64,000 nt of DNA from Gammaproteobacteria bacterium. Lineage in GTDB: Bacteria; Pseudomonadota; Gammaproteobacteria; Pseudomonadales; Pseudohongiellaceae. The position numbers and the translations under genes were made by a program. The notes under the pieces are model-generated. The model had not been told where the DNA came from and made no database searches. It worked only from the letters and a program-made list of their open reading frames with translations. Below are positions 15,855-26,448 of this stretch, piece after piece. Numbering within the stretch: position 1 is the stretch's first letter; each line of letters begins with the position of its first letter. The DNA lies in NCBI GenBank assembly GCA_021773355.1, contig JAJFKE010000011.1:62001-126000 (forward strand). The letters run 5' to 3'.

Positions 15855-16246
15855 TTGGACTTTCTTCTGCTAATTCAAGCAGCGGGGGATTCTAAGAAGC
15901 TTGGCCTGCACAGTCAAGAGCAAAGCCTTAATATTCGGGGAATAACTTCGAATTATTAGCATATTCAAATCCAGACCGCTGATCAATGGTCATTTTAGTC
16001 AAAATTGGCCCCTGGCCAGTTCTTTGTCCCGAATTCGATGATTGAACGACGGCTCTGTTCCTGCCCTATCTTGACCCTCTATATTGTCTATGCCATCCTC
16101 AGCTTCTCGTCGTAGTCTAAGTAATAATAATTGCTAAAGAAGGTATTAGAATTTACAGACCTGAGCAAATCAGCCGATTAAATCAGGATCCTGCTAGGAA
16201 TAGAGCCTCACCATAAGGGGCTGATGAGGATACTAGGAAACCAACC

Positions 16247-16507
16247 ATGAACGAAAAGCATCAGACCAATGCCGATGATGGCAATAGCGTCAGCATTGAT
16301 CAGAAATTGATCGAAGAAGGCACGGCGCAATTGAATAGCGAGATTCAGGTGCTAGAGGCTTGGCTACTTGAGCTTGACTCATCTGATGAGGAAAACTCTG
16401 AAACCTTGGCAGCTCGAAAGTCCTATAAGGACATGCTTAGTAGCCGTAAGGAAATGCTGAGTACTTTGGCAAAACAAGCCAAACTGCAAGCCGTGAGCAG
16501 CGACTAG
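16247..16507 (+). CDS. Small acidic coiled-coil protein, unknown
   Basis: The 86-residue ORF encodes an acidic, almost wholly helical protein with no cysteine, signal peptide or known motif. Heptad-like leucine and isoleucine spacing is seen in the stretch from QKLIEEGTAQLNSEIQVLEAWLL onwards. It has only a weak ribosome site (AGGA/GAGG about 15-20 bases upstream). It lies 77 bp ahead of the dUTPase gene on the same strand. I do not recognise it. Composition and codon use look like those of neighbouring genes, so a real small gene is more likely than not. Confidence 0.5.
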   Translation: MNEKHQTNADDGNSVSIDQKLIEEGTAQLNSEIQVLEAWLLELDSSDEENSETLAARKSYKDMLSSRKEMLSTLAKQAKLQAVSSD

Positions 16508-16584
16508 GCCTCAACGCAAATCATTTACGCTGTATCACTGTTCGCCGTACCCCGTCCTCAACCACTAGAATAGATGTGATCCCC

Positions 16585-17244
16585 ATGTTGTCAGAGCAAC
16601 AGGCAAGAACCATGCTGGCTTTACAGGCAGCCATGAATACTAAAGTTGACCCAGACTGGGTTGACGCGTGCTATCCCTATTTGCGCGCAGTAGTCATTGA
16701 AGCCGCGGAAGCTATCGAGCACCACGGCTGGAAATGGTGGAAAAAGCAAGACAAGGATCTCGCTCAACTACAAATGGAGCTCATAGATATTTGGCATTTC
16801 ATTCTGTCAGAGCTGTTACTACAAAACAAAGGAGACGAGGCCGCTTGCCTAGCTGTATTACTTCAGCTGCTAGCCGAAGCTGAACAATCACCCAGCATTG
16901 AATTCGACACCAAAGTGCACGATCTGGATGCAATCGATTTACTGACACAGCTTGAACTTCTAATAGCACTTTCCGCAGGACGACGCATCCACTTGTCGGT
17001 TTTTGCCGCGATTATGAAGAACTGCGAAATGGATTGGACTGAGCTGTACTGCCAATACGTGGGCAAGAACGTACTCAATTTTTTTCGTCAGGATCACGGT
17101 TACAAACAAGGAAGCTATCAAAAAATATGGAATGGTCGCGAGGACAATGAGTACCTGGTAGATATTATGGCCCGGTTGGACGCTGAGGATGCTCAGTATC
17201 AGGACAAATTATACTCAGCTCTCGTCGCTCATTATCCTGATTGA
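16585..17244 (+). CDS. Dimeric (all-alpha, MazG-like) dUTP diphosphatase
   Basis: This enzyme of about 219 residues hydrolyses dUTP to dUMP, protecting DNA from uracil and feeding dTMP synthesis. The MazG-type metal-binding motifs are visible as VIEAAEAIEHHGWKWWKKQ near residue 38 and MELIDIWHFILSELL near 66, and YCQYVGKNVLNFFRQDHGYKQGSY lies near the C-terminus. This is the Leishmania/Campylobacter-type dimeric dUTPase (PF08761), unrelated to the trimeric Dut family. The ORF track starts at a GTG at 16576. I prefer the ATG at 16585, giving MLSEQQARTMLALQ, but neither start has a clear Shine-Dalgarno sequence. It is convergent with nfuA. Confidence 0.85.
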   Translation: MLSEQQARTMLALQAAMNTKVDPDWVDACYPYLRAVVIEAAEAIEHHGWKWWKKQDKDLAQLQMELIDIWHFILSELLLQNKGDEAACLAVLLQLLAEAEQSPSIEFDTKVHDLDAIDLLTQLELLIALSAGRRIHLSVFAAIMKNCEMDWTELYCQYVGKNVLNFFRQDHGYKQGSYQKIWNGREDNEYLVDIMARLDAEDAQYQDKLYSALVAHYPD

Positions 17245-17264
17245 GGGAAATATCGAAGCAAGGT

Positions 17265-17846
17265 TCACTGGTAATAGGCGTTCTCTTTGACGGTATGATC
17301 TGTAACGTCCCGCACTTCTTTAAGCTGCGGAATTTGCTCTAGAAGAGTCTTCTCCACGCCGTCTTTGAGGGTCACATCGACCATACCGCAACCCTGACAT
17401 CCCCCGCCGAAGCGAAGCACCGCGACAGTTTCCTCAAACATCTCTTCGAGAGTGACATGGCCGCCATGTGCAGCAAGTCCGGGGTTAACTTCATTGTAGA
17501 GGATATAGTTCACGCGATCTTCAATTGGACTATCGTCAGAAATTTTGGGAAGGCGTGAATTTGGCGCCTTGATGGTCAGTTGACCACCCATGGAGTCCTT
17601 GGCAAAATCGACTACCGCCTCTTCTAAAAAAGGTATACTATGCTGCTCGATGAAGGCATTGAAGCCTTCATATTGTTTCACTTCGTCGTCTTCTTTTTCT
17701 TCTCCTGGCCGACAAAATGAAATGCAGGTTTCGGCTTTAGGTGTCCCTGCATCCAGAATGAAAATTCGCACTGCTATACCCTCGCAATCTTGCTTATTAA
17801 GCAGTTCTTTTAGGTATTCTTGTGCAGATTCTGTGATGTTAACCAT
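17265..17846 (-). CDS. nfuA: Fe-S biogenesis protein NfuA
   Basis: This 193-residue scaffold/carrier protein delivers [4Fe-4S] clusters to client enzymes under stress or iron limitation. The N-terminal A-type-like domain has a degenerate cysteine pattern. The C-terminal NifU-like domain has the cluster-binding [19 protein letters not shown] near residue 149, giving the required CxxC. Length matches E. coli NfuA (191 aa). It is transcribed divergently from metH, about 180 bp away, and convergently with the dUTPase gene. Confidence 0.95.
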   Translation of the reverse strand: MVNITESAQEYLKELLNKQDCEGIAVRIFILDAGTPKAETCISFCRPGEEKEDDEVKQYEGFNAFIEQHSIPFLEEAVVDFAKDSMGGQLTIKAPNSRLPKISDDSPIEDRVNYILYNEVNPGLAAHGGHVTLEEMFEETVAVLRFGGGCQGCGMVDVTLKDGVEKTLLEQIPQLKEVRDVTDHTVKENAYYQ

Positions 17847-18023
17847 ATGACTATCTCGCGCTTATGTTTGAGGCTCCGGTAATCATACTCTATTCAACGA
17901 GAAATTAGAATACCCGACTGAAACACTAGGTTATTTTAGCGATGCTCAAACAGGCAGTCTTTGCTAGAATTGACCGCTTTTTTAACCAGCTTCGGACGAG
18001 GTTTGCTAGACAGGTAAAAAGAT

Positions 18024-21000
18024 ATGAAGACGAAGGCATCAGAGCAACTCCTACGCAGTCTACTCGAGCAGCGAATTTTGTTACTCGACGGCGCCATGGG
18101 CACAATGATTCAGTCTTACAAGCTGTCTGATGCGCAATTTCGCAGCGAACGTTTCGCCAACTTCCCCCATGAGCTTGCTGGCAACAATGATTTACTAAGT
18201 TTGACCCAGCCAGAGGTTATCAAGCAGATACACCTGGCTTATCTGGCTGCGGGTGCAGATATCGTGGAAACTAATACCTTCAATTCCACCCGAAGTTCAC
18301 AATCTGATTATCATCTACAGGAGCTTAGTTATGAGCTGAATCTAGAGGCAGCAAAACTTGCCCGGCAGGCCTGTGATGAAACTACGGCACTTACCCCGGA
18401 CAGACCCCGCTTTGTGGCAGGTGTTCTCGGCCCCACCAGTAAGACTTGTTCGATATCGCCCAAGGTAAATGACCCTGGCTTTCGTAATATTAGCTTCGAT
18501 GATCTGGTCGCTGATTACAGCAACTGCACCAATGCCCTTATAGAGGGTGGTGCTGACATCATTATGGTAGAAACAGCCTTCGATACCCTCAATGCCAAAG
18601 CCGCTATTTTCGCCATCAACAGGTGTTTCGCAGCGCAGGGCCTGTCATTGCCCATCATGATTTCCGGCACTATTACCGATGCCAGCGGACGTACCTTGTC
18701 AGGACAAACGGTGGCCGCATTTTGTAATTCCGTTGCTCATGCGAACCCGCTCTCAATAGGATTCAATTGTGCGCTCGGAGCGGAACAACTACGCCCACAT
18801 ATCGAGGAAACTTCCTCCATAGCAAATTGCCTTGTATCCACACACCCGAATGCAGGGCTACCGAATGAGTTCGGTGAATACGATCAGTCAGCCGAGGATA
18901 TGGCGGCCATTATTGCCGAGTTCGCCACTAGTGGCTTCGTGAATATTGTTGGTGGCTGCTGTGGCACTACGCCAGCGCATATCGAGGCAATTTCTCAGGC
19001 TATACAGGGAATTGCCCCACGAAAAATACCGCAACGCAAAACCGCCTGCAGACTTAGTGGCTTGGAGGCATTCAATATTGATGAAACATCTCTGTTCGTC
19101 AATGTCGGCGAACGAACCAACGTAACCGGTTCCGCAAAATTTGCGCGCTTAATCATTGATGAGAATTTTGACGAAGCACTTGAAGTCGCTCTGCAGCAGG
19201 TCGAAGCCGGAGCGCAGATTATAGATATCAACATGGATGAAGGCATGCTCGATTCCCAAGCCGCCATGGAAAAATTCTTAAAGCTAGTCGCTTCCGAACC
19301 AGATATTAGCAGGGTTCCTCTAATGATCGATTCCTCGAAGTGGGAAATTATCGAAACCGGGCTTAAGTGTACTCAAGGCAAGGCTATTGTAAACTCGATT
19401 AGCCTGAAGGAAGGCGAGGAGGATTTCCTGGCCAAGGCTAAACTATGCATGGAATATGGTGCAGCGGTAATTATTATGGCCTTTGATGAAAATGGTCAGG
19501 CTGATTCTTTGGATAAAAAGAACGCTATCTGCAAACGTAGCTACGACCTGTTGACACAAAAACTGAAATTCCCTGCTGAAGATATAATTTTTGATCCGAA
19601 TATTTTTGCGGTGGCAACCGGCATTGAGGAGCACAATAATTATGCGGTGGACTTCATTGATGCCTGTCGCTATATCAAAGCAAATTTGCCCGGCGCCTTA
19701 ATTTCAGGTGGGGTTAGTAATGTTTCCTTTTCTTTCCGTGGAAACAACGCTGTACGCGAAGCGATACACTCCGTGTTCCTGTATCACGCGATAAAAGCTG
19801 GCCTTTCCATGGGTATCGTGAATGCGGGCCAACTGACTGTTTATGACGATATTCCCGCACAGCTTAAGAAGGCGGTAGAAGATGTAATTCTCAATCGCAG
19901 TGCTGACGCGACCGAAGGTCTAATGGAAGCCGCTATCCCCTACACCGGCAGCGGCGGCCAACAAACAGCAGAAGACCTGGCCTGGCGTGAGGCCAGCGTA
20001 GAACAACGTCTGTCCTATGCACTTGTAAAAGGCATTACCAAATTCATCGAAGAGGACACAGAAGCCGCCAGACAAAACGCCGACAAACCAATTCACGTTA
20101 TTGAAGGCCCTTTGATGAGGGGTATGGACGAAGTTGGCGACCTATTCGGTAGTGGTAAGATGTTTCTTCCGCAGGTGGTTAAGAGTGCCAGAGTTATGAA
20201 GCAGGCAGTTGCTTATCTGCTGCCCTATATAGAAGCAGAAAAAGGCGACACCATTCAAAGCAAAGGTAAAATTTTAATGGCCACGGTTAAAGGTGACGTG
20301 CATGACATCGGCAAGAATATTGTCGGCGTGGTACTCGGCTGCAATAACTATGACGTTATAGATCTGGGCGTAATGGTTTCCTGTGAAAAAATATTGCAGG
20401 TGGCGAAAGATGAGAATGTCGACGTGATCGGCCTAAGCGGGCTTATTACCCCTTCGCTGGATGAGATGGTGCATGTGGCGGGCGAAATGCAACGCCTGGG
20501 TTTTAATATTCCCTTATTGATAGGTGGAGCTACCACATCCAAGGCTCACACTGCGGTTAAAATCGAGCGACATTACAGGAATGACAGCACTGTGTATGTG
20601 CCCGATGCATCCAGGAGTGTGTCGGTGGTTAGCACCCTGTTAAACACTGAAAACAAGCCCGAGTATGCGCAATCTCTACGAACTGAATATGAGCAAATAC
20701 GAGTGAGGACTGCGAACCGCAGTAGCAGAAGAAAATTGCTCGCCTACGAAGCAGCTAACGCTAATGCCTTCGTCGCCGATTGGGAAAACTACCAGCCAAG
20801 CAAGCCCACATTTTTGGGAACCAGGGTATTTGAGGATTATCCTCTAGAGAAGCTGCTCGATTATATCGATTGGACCCCCTTCTTTATTACCTGGAGCTTA
20901 GCCGGTAAATATCCTGCAATCCTCACTGACGAAAAAGTTGGAGAGGCAGCTACAGATCTATTCGCTGACGCTCAATCTCTGTTGCGGAAAATTATTGACG

Positions 21001-21716
21001 AGAAATTGCTCACCGCAAAAGCTGTAGTCGGCTTCTGGCCGGCCAATAGAAAGGCGGATAATGACGTACAACTCTACAAAACCGATGATCCTGGTAGTCC
21101 ACTGCATACACTACACTTCCTGCGCCAGCAGATACCAAAGGACGAAGGTCTGGCGAATCTTTGCCTCGCGGACTTTGTTGCACCTTTTAATGACGGCTCC
21201 ACCGTTACCGACTACATGGGTGGGTTCGCTGTTACCACGGGAATTGGAGCAGACGAGCTGGCCTCCCGGTATCAGGCGCAGAACGACGACTATACCGCAC
21301 TCATGGTTAAGGCTCTGGCAGATCGGTTGGCGGAGGCCTTTGCCGAACATATGCACGAGCGCGTACGCAAAGAATTTTGGGCCTATCAACCGGCGGAAGA
21401 ATTATCTACGGAGGAACTCATTAAAGAAAAATACCGAGGCATTCGACCAGCACCAGGTTACCCAGCCTGCCCCGATCACTCAGAGAAAAGCACCCTCTTT
21501 TCTCTGCTGAATGCGGCTGAGGAAACAGGTATTGAGCTTACTGAGAGTTTCGCAATGAGCCCGGCGGCAAGTGTGAGCGGTTTCTATTTTGCGCATCCTG
21601 AAGCCAAGTATTTCTCTGTCGGTAAAATAACTCAGGAACAGGTGGATGATCTTGCCTTCAGAAATGGCAAAGATTGTGCAGAAATGACAAAATTGCTCAC
21701 ACCAAACTTGGAATGA
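18024..21716 (+). CDS. metH: Cobalamin-dependent methionine synthase MetH
   Basis: This 1230-residue modular enzyme methylates homocysteine using methyltetrahydrofolate and cobalamin. The homocysteine domain (about 1-330) opens with [11 protein letters not shown] and ends with the zinc-ligand pair in [11 protein letters not shown]. The folate domain (about 350-620) contains [17 protein letters not shown]. The cobalamin domain has [23 protein letters not shown] with the cobalt-ligand His760. The C-terminal activation domain binds AdoMet ([15 protein letters not shown]). Length and domain order match E. coli MetH (1227 aa). A GGTAAAAAG sequence precedes the ATG. I looked for a cobalamin or SAM riboswitch in the 177-bp upstream gap and found none. 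cysI follows 44 bp later, so co-transcription is plausible. Confidence 0.97.
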   Translation: MKTKASEQLLRSLLEQRILLLDGAMGTMIQSYKLSDAQFRSERFANFPHELAGNNDLLSLTQPEVIKQIHLAYLAAGADIVETNTFNSTRSSQSDYHLQELSYELNLEAAKLARQACDETTALTPDRPRFVAGVLGPTSKTCSISPKVNDPGFRNISFDDLVADYSNCTNALIEGGADIIMVETAFDTLNAKAAIFAINRCFAAQGLSLPIMISGTITDASGRTLSGQTVAAFCNSVAHANPLSIGFNCALGAEQLRPHIEETSSIANCLVSTHPNAGLPNEFGEYDQSAEDMAAIIAEFATSGFVNIVGGCCGTTPAHIEAISQAIQGIAPRKIPQRKTACRLSGLEAFNIDETSLFVNVGERTNVTGSAKFARLIIDENFDEALEVALQQVEAGAQIIDINMDEGMLDSQAAMEKFLKLVASEPDISRVPLMIDSSKWEIIETGLKCTQGKAIVNSISLKEGEEDFLAKAKLCMEYGAAVIIMAFDENGQADSLDKKNAICKRSYDLLTQKLKFPAEDIIFDPNIFAVATGIEEHNNYAVDFIDACRYIKANLPGALISGGVSNVSFSFRGNNAVREAIHSVFLYHAIKAGLSMGIVNAGQLTVYDDIPAQLKKAVEDVILNRSADATEGLMEAAIPYTGSGGQQTAEDLAWREASVEQRLSYALVKGITKFIEEDTEAARQNADKPIHVIEGPLMRGMDEVGDLFGSGKMFLPQVVKSARVMKQAVAYLLPYIEAEKGDTIQSKGKILMATVKGDVHDIGKNIVGVVLGCNNYDVIDLGVMVSCEKILQVAKDENVDVIGLSGLITPSLDEMVHVAGEMQRLGFNIPLLIGGATTSKAHTAVKIERHYRNDSTVYVPDASRSVSVVSTLLNTENKPEYAQSLRTEYEQIRVRTANRSSRRKLLAYEAANANAFVADWENYQPSKPTFLGTRVFEDYPLEKLLDYIDWTPFFITWSLAGKYPAILTDEKVGEAATDLFADAQSLLRKIIDEKLLTAKAVVGFWPANRKADNDVQLYKTDDPGSPLHTLHFLRQQIPKDEGLANLCLADFVAPFNDGSTVTDYMGGFAVTTGIGADELASRYQAQNDDYTALMVKALADRLAEAFAEHMHERVRKEFWAYQPAEELSTEELIKEKYRGIRPAPGYPACPDHSEKSTLFSLLNAAEETGIELTESFAMSPAASVSGFYFAHPEAKYFSVGKITQEQVDDLAFRNGKDCAEMTKLLTPNLE

Positions 21717-21760
21717 GTGTTATCCAGTATTGCAAATGAACAGCGAGGATAGAACTCACT

Positions 21761-23419
21761 ATGTATAGATACGATGCTTATGACCACCAGATGTTGGCAG
21801 ATCGCGTGGCGCAATTTCGCGATCAGACCAAACGCTTCATGGATGGGAAGCTAAGCGATACAGAGTTTCTACCTCTGCGATTACAGAATGGTCTTTACAT
21901 TCAACGCTTGGCACCGATGTTAAGAATCGCTGTGCCCTATGGCATGCTGTCATCGACACAGCTTCGAAAGCTCGCTTATATTGCCAATCACTATGACAAG
22001 GGCTATGCCCATTTCACTACAAGGCAAAACATCCAGTTCAATTGGCCGCATTTGGAGGACGTCCCCGAACTCCTTGCAGACTTGGCCGAAGTGGAGATGC
22101 ATGCGATTCAAACCAGTGGTAACTGTATTCGCAATACAACTACAGACCAGTTCGCCGGTGTCGCCGTTGATGAACTGGAAGATAGTCGATCCTATTGCGA
22201 AATCATTCGGCAATGGTCAACATTCCATCCAGAGTTCGCCTATTTACCACGCAAGTTTAAGATCGCTGTTTGTGGCACAGCCATCGATCAGGCTGCAACG
22301 CAGGTCCATGATATTGGCGTTTACCTGGTGGCAGGTCCCAATGCTGATGTGGGCTTCCGCATCCTGGCTGGAGGCGGTCTCGGTCGCACACCGGTAATCG
22401 GCCAAGAAATTTTTGATTATGTAGAGAAAAAACACTTACTCACTGCTTTGGAGGCAATACTTCGGGTGTATAACCGCGAAGGTCGCAGAGACAATAAGTA
22501 TAAAGCTAGAATTAAGATTCTGGTCAAGGAAACTGGCGTCGACGAATTTAGGAAAAAAGTCTTGCAAGAATGGGAACTAATCAAAGATTCAGCCCTGGCC
22601 TTAACTGAAGAAGAAATTCAGCGCTGCCAAAAATATTTTTATGCTCCTGACTACAAACAATTAAGCGACAATCCAGTGGAGTTGGCGAACCAACTACAAC
22701 AAGATTTATTATTTGCCGACTGGTATCAACAAAATGTGCGAAGACATAAGATTAAGGGCTACTCTATTGTCACTGTTTGCTTTAAGGAAACAGGTGTAGC
22801 ACCAGGCGATGTAACAGACCGGCAACTAGAACAATTAGCCGACCTCGCAGATCAATATAGTTTTCGCGAGATTCGCATCAGCCATCAACAAAACATAGTG
22901 TTGGCAGACGTTCGGCAAGATGAACTGTACGCCCTGTGGAAGCAGCTTAAGGCTGGCGCTATGGCAAGTAACAACCTCGGTCTTCTAACCGACATGATTT
23001 GCTGCCCAGGCGGAGATTTCTGCGCCTTAGCAAATGCCAAGTCCATACCCATCGCAGAGTCAATTCAGCGCCAGTTCGATAATCACGCAGAACTATTAGA
23101 CATAGGTGAAGTAAATATTAATATTTCAGGATGCATGAATGCTTGCGGTCATCACCATGTAGGCAATATTGGCATTCTCGGTGTTGACAAGAAAGGTGAA
23201 GAGTACTATCAGATATCATTGGGAGGCTCATCTAAAAATAATGCCAGCCTTGGCAAGATAATTGGCCCCTCGTTCGCGCAAGAAGAAATCCCCGATGTAA
23301 TTGAGAATATAGTCGGCGTCTATAAATCGAACCGCGCGAAAGACGAGAAATTCATCGACACATACAATCGTATTGGTCTGGAGCCTTTTAAGGAAAAAGT
23401 CTATGCAAAAGTTAATTAG
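21761..23419 (+). CDS. cysI: Sulfite reductase hemoprotein (nitrite/sulfite reductase family)
   Basis: This 552-residue siroheme/[4Fe-4S] reductase most likely reduces sulfite to sulfide for cysteine and methionine synthesis. Two ferrodoxin-like halves are recognisable, with FTTRQNIQFNWPHLEDVPELL and TSGNCIRNTTTDQFAGVA in the first. The cluster ligands are in CCPGGDFCALANAKS and INISGCMNACGHHHVGNIGILG near residues 412-460. It resembles the Pseudomonas-type CysI (about 550 aa), which works without the flavoprotein CysJ, rather than enterobacterial CysI. A nitrite-reductase role cannot be excluded by sequence alone. The following DUF934 gene and the preceding metH support sulfur assimilation. 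Confidence 0.92.
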   Translation: MYRYDAYDHQMLADRVAQFRDQTKRFMDGKLSDTEFLPLRLQNGLYIQRLAPMLRIAVPYGMLSSTQLRKLAYIANHYDKGYAHFTTRQNIQFNWPHLEDVPELLADLAEVEMHAIQTSGNCIRNTTTDQFAGVAVDELEDSRSYCEIIRQWSTFHPEFAYLPRKFKIAVCGTAIDQAATQVHDIGVYLVAGPNADVGFRILAGGGLGRTPVIGQEIFDYVEKKHLLTALEAILRVYNREGRRDNKYKARIKILVKETGVDEFRKKVLQEWELIKDSALALTEEEIQRCQKYFYAPDYKQLSDNPVELANQLQQDLLFADWYQQNVRRHKIKGYSIVTVCFKETGVAPGDVTDRQLEQLADLADQYSFREIRISHQQNIVLADVRQDELYALWKQLKAGAMASNNLGLLTDMICCPGGDFCALANAKSIPIAESIQRQFDNHAELLDIGEVNINISGCMNACGHHHVGNIGILGVDKKGEEYYQISLGGSSKNNASLGKIIGPSFAQEEIPDVIENIVGVYKSNRAKDEKFIDTYNRIGLEPFKEKVYAKVN

Positions 23420-23903
23420 CAAAGATTCGCTTATGGACGATCGTTGGACCATTTTAAAAGTGGCGACAGGTCCAGAAATTCTCCAGGCTGTCCCAGGCAA
23501 GAATCTGATAGTACCCTTGAAGTTTTGGAAACAGTTTAGCGAAGAGTTGCTTGATTACGCAGGCGATGTTGCGATCTGGCTGGACTCAGATGAGCAGGCT
23601 GAGCAAATAGGCGAAAGATTACACGAGTTACCACTGATAGCATTGAACTTTCCCGTATTCTCAGACGGCCGCTCCTATAGCAATGCCAGAGAACTTCGAC
23701 AACGTTATGCCTACAAAGGTGAAATACGCGCTATAGGAGATGTTCTAAGAGATCAGCTGTATTATATGTCTCGCTGCGGTTTCGACAGTTTCGATTTACG
23801 ACAGGATCAAGACAGTGAACTTTGCTTGCAAGCATTCAATGATTTTAAAACTGGCTACCAAGCCACTATAGCCGAGCCAGTTCCCTTGTTCAGGCGGCGC
23901 TAA
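23403..23903 (+). CDS. DUF934 protein associated with sulfite reductase
   Basis: This protein of about 166 residues belongs to the DUF934 family, seen in LIVPLKFWKQF near residue 38, LNFPVFSDGRSYSNARELRQRY near 88, and the C-terminal pattern QAFNDFKTGYQ. The family is habitually encoded next to this type of cysI; its precise function is unknown, and a role in sulfite reduction is inferred from linkage. The ORF track starts at 23373. I choose the ATG at 23403, which gives MQKLISKDSLMDDRW and has AAGGAAAAAG just upstream. With this start it overlaps the end of cysI by 17 bp, indicating translational coupling. Confidence 0.88.
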   Translation: MQKLISKDSLMDDRWTILKVATGPEILQAVPGKNLIVPLKFWKQFSEELLDYAGDVAIWLDSDEQAEQIGERLHELPLIALNFPVFSDGRSYSNARELRQRYAYKGEIRAIGDVLRDQLYYMSRCGFDSFDLRQDQDSELCLQAFNDFKTGYQATIAEPVPLFRRR

Positions 23904-23946
23904 CTCGTTATAGTCGAGACCAAACCGCTAACAACTGCCCATAATC

Positions 23947-25107
23947 ATGGAATCAGATTCCTTATTATTTTCTTTCTTCCTCATCTTCAGCGGTGCGGCA
24001 GTACTCTCGACGATCGCCCTCTTCCTTAGACAACCTCTGCTTGTAGCCTATATCTGTGTGGGGGCCGTGCTCGGGCCCTATGGTATGGCCTACATCTCCG
24101 ACGCGAGCCTGCTCACAGATATCGCTGAATTCGGCATTATATTTCTGCTCTTCTTACTCGGGCTTGATATGCAGCCGAAGAAGCTTCTTTCAACCTTGAG
24201 AAAGACCTTCCTGGTCACACTGGCCAGCTCTATAGTATTCGTACTGCTTGGCTACAGCACGGGTTTACTGTTTGGATTTAGCCAATTAGAGAGCCTGGTA
24301 ATCGGTTTCAGCCTGATCTTTTCCAGCACAATCATCGGTATCAAACTACTGCCGACTACCGTACTGCATCAGAAACACATGGGCGAATTGATGGTTGGAA
24401 TATTGCTGCTGCAAGACTTCATAGCGATATTTTTACTTACCTTTTTAGATGCAGGAAATCTACAACAATCAGGCGCACTAAGAGTATTGATCGCTTTCCC
24501 GCTGTTACTAGTGTTTGCCTATTTCACCACTGCACACATTTTGATCTGGCTGATTGCGCGTTTTGACCATTTCAAGGAATACATCTTTCTGCTGGCCATA
24601 GGATGGTGCTTAGGCTTGTCAGCTTTGGCCGCGGCGCTGGGTTTGTCTGCAGAAATTGGCGCTTTTGTTGCGGGAGTCGCCCTGGCCACCAGCCCTATCT
24701 CTGTTTACATCGCTGATAGACTAAAGCCGCTTAGAGATTTTTTCCTGATTTTGTTCTTTTTTACTTTGGGGGCACAATTTAATCTATCTTTATTACCGGA
24801 TATCATTGTTGCCACGGTCGTCTTGGCTGCAGTCGTGCTAACAATCAAACCGATAGTGTTCCGTTATTTATTGAAAAAATTCAGCGAGAGAGACCGTCTG
24901 GCCTGGGATGCCGGATTACGTCTGGGGCAAATTAGCGAATTCTCTCTATTGATAGCCTTCGTCGCGACTCAATCCGGGATGATTGGCGAGCTAGCATCGC
25001 TGACAATTCAAGGAGCGGCAATACTCACCTTTTTGATATCTTCCTATATCGTCGTATTGTTCTGCCCAACCCCGATAGCCATAAACCCCAAACTACGCAG
25101 AGACTGA
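23947..25107 (+). CDS. CPA2-family cation:proton antiporter, membrane domain only
   Basis: This 386-residue integral membrane protein has about 11-12 hydrophobic segments. The Na+/H+ exchanger signature regions include LRQPLLVAYICVGAVLGPYG near residue 26, FGIIFLLFLLGLDMQPKKLL near 60, and AALGLSAEIGAFVAGVALA near 228. It resembles KefB/KefC-type antiporters but stops after the membrane domain, lacking the cytosolic NAD-binding (RCK) domain and Kef regulation. The transported cation (K+ or Na+) cannot be told from sequence. It follows DUF934 after 43 bp on the same strand. Confidence 0.88.
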   Translation: MESDSLLFSFFLIFSGAAVLSTIALFLRQPLLVAYICVGAVLGPYGMAYISDASLLTDIAEFGIIFLLFLLGLDMQPKKLLSTLRKTFLVTLASSIVFVLLGYSTGLLFGFSQLESLVIGFSLIFSSTIIGIKLLPTTVLHQKHMGELMVGILLLQDFIAIFLLTFLDAGNLQQSGALRVLIAFPLLLVFAYFTTAHILIWLIARFDHFKEYIFLLAIGWCLGLSALAAALGLSAEIGAFVAGVALATSPISVYIADRLKPLRDFFLILFFFTLGAQFNLSLLPDIIVATVVLAAVVLTIKPIVFRYLLKKFSERDRLAWDAGLRLGQISEFSLLIAFVATQSGMIGELASLTIQGAAILTFLISSYIVVLFCPTPIAINPKLRRD

Positions 25108-25128
25108 AGATTATTTACTAATCCTGCA

Positions 25129-25350
25129 TTAAGAGTTTAAATCGAGCACGAAACGACCATTCGCGCCACCGATCAACACTTGATTCAAACTAGATTCGAG
25201 ATCATCGAAACCAATTTCTGTACAAATTTCATCCAGATTATTTAGTTTCCACTCAACGGCGAGCTTGTTCCATAATGTGGACTTCATTGTAATAGGCAAC
25301 TGCACTGAATCAACTCCAAGCAAATTAACACCACGTAAAATAAAGGGTAA
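25129..25350 (-). pseudogene. Duplicated 3' fragment of acuI
   Basis: This segment repeats the last 212 coding bases of the neighbouring acuI gene, offset by exactly 240 bp (25139-25350 against 25379-25590), with about 14 mismatches counted by eye. It encodes the C-terminal LPFILRGVNLLGVDSVQLPI... through NGRFVLDLNS and its own TAA, but no promoter, start or catalytic part. Because 240 is a multiple of three it is in frame directly after the acuI stop codon. The mismatches are mostly conservative at protein level, so it may have arisen some time ago. It is probably non-functional unless read-through occurs. Confidence 0.88.
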
Positions 25351-25368
25351 ATGAGTAATAATCCTATC

Positions 25369-26364
25369 TCAAGAATTCAAATCGAGTACAAAACGACCAT
25401 TCGCGCCGCCGTTCAACACTTGATTCAAACTAGATTCGAGATCATCGAAACCAATTTCTGTACAAATTTCATCCAGATTATCTAATTTCCATTCTACGGC
25501 GAGCTTGTGCCATAAAGCGAACTTCACTGTAATAGGCAACTGCACTGAATCAACTCCAAGCAAATTAACACCACGCAAAATAAAGGGTAACACTGTCGCT
25601 TCAAATGCCGGCGACTGCACTAAGCCACAGGCAGCAACACTGCCTCCATAGCGAAGAGATTTAATCACATTACTCAAGGTGTGCCCGCCAACTACATCCA
25701 CCGCAGCTGCCCAGTCTTCTTTCAACATGGGGCGCGAGTTTTCCTCACTTAAACTTGAGCGATCTACAATTTCATCTGCTCCTAGCTGTTTAAGTATGGA
25801 ATGTGCCTGTTCTTTGCCGGTACTGGCGGACACGCTGTAACCAAGCTTGCTTAGTAAAGCAACAGCGACCATACCAACCCCACCGCTAGCGCCGGTTACC
25901 AACACCTTGCCATCGTCCGGCTTTGCGCCATTTATTATTAACTTTTCTATACACAGAGCGGCGGTAAAACCGGCGGTACCCAGCACCATACTTTCCTTTA
26001 GACTTAAGCCTTCGGGACGTTTCACCACCCATTCGGCTGGTACACGAATAGCTTGTCCGAAGCCGCCGCTGGTGTTCATACCAAGGTCATAGCCGATTAC
26101 AATAACCTCATCGCCAGCTTTGAAGTTAGAACTGTCTGAGCTAATTACTGTTCCCGCGGCATCGATTCCCGGCGTGTGAGGATACTGCCGTGTCACTCCC
26201 TTATTGCCACTAAAAGACAAGGCGTCTTTATAGTTCAGTGAAGAGTATCGAACCTTAATCAAGGTGTCGCCTTCAAGCAACTCGTTTACGCCGCGCTCAA
26301 CTATCGCCGCCTGAAATTTTCCGTCAGCCGATTCCGTTACTTGCATTGCTTTAAATTGTTGCAA
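25369..26364 (-). CDS. acuI: Acrylyl-CoA reductase AcuI/YhdH family (MDR oxidoreductase)
   Basis: This 331-residue zinc-independent medium-chain dehydrogenase/reductase has the substrate-side pattern VRYSSLNYKDALSFSGNKGVTRQYPHTPGIDAAGTV near residues 47-82, and the NADPH-binding Rossmann motif VTGASGGVGMVAVALLSKLGY near 155-175. It matches YhdH/AcuI, an NADPH-dependent acryloyl-CoA reductase that detoxifies acrylyl-CoA. In marine bacteria this enzyme also serves DMSP/acrylate breakdown. No other DMSP genes are seen here, so a general detoxification role is equally possible. Its 3' end has been partly duplicated just downstream. Confidence 0.92.
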   Translation of the reverse strand: MQQFKAMQVTESADGKFQAAIVERGVNELLEGDTLIKVRYSSLNYKDALSFSGNKGVTRQYPHTPGIDAAGTVISSDSSNFKAGDEVIVIGYDLGMNTSGGFGQAIRVPAEWVVKRPEGLSLKESMVLGTAGFTAALCIEKLIINGAKPDDGKVLVTGASGGVGMVAVALLSKLGYSVSASTGKEQAHSILKQLGADEIVDRSSLSEENSRPMLKEDWAAAVDVVGGHTLSNVIKSLRYGGSVAACGLVQSPAFEATVLPFILRGVNLLGVDSVQLPITVKFALWHKLAVEWKLDNLDEICTEIGFDDLESSLNQVLNGGANGRFVLDLNS

Positions 26365-26448
26365 AATTATTCCTCACATCCGTATTTAGTACTCAACACT
26401 TCGAGCTCTTGTAAATGGAATTTGCCCTGAAGTCCGAACTGATTTTAC

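Noticed and set aside
17847-18023. Cobalamin or SAM riboswitch ahead of metH
   Set aside because: No B12-box-like sequence or SAM-box helices were recognisable in the 177-bp gap; only a plain leader with a possible TAGAAT -10 element was seen.
21061-21510. 149-aa plus-strand ORF inside metH
   Set aside because: It is a +1 frame shadow of the well-conserved AdoMet activation domain.
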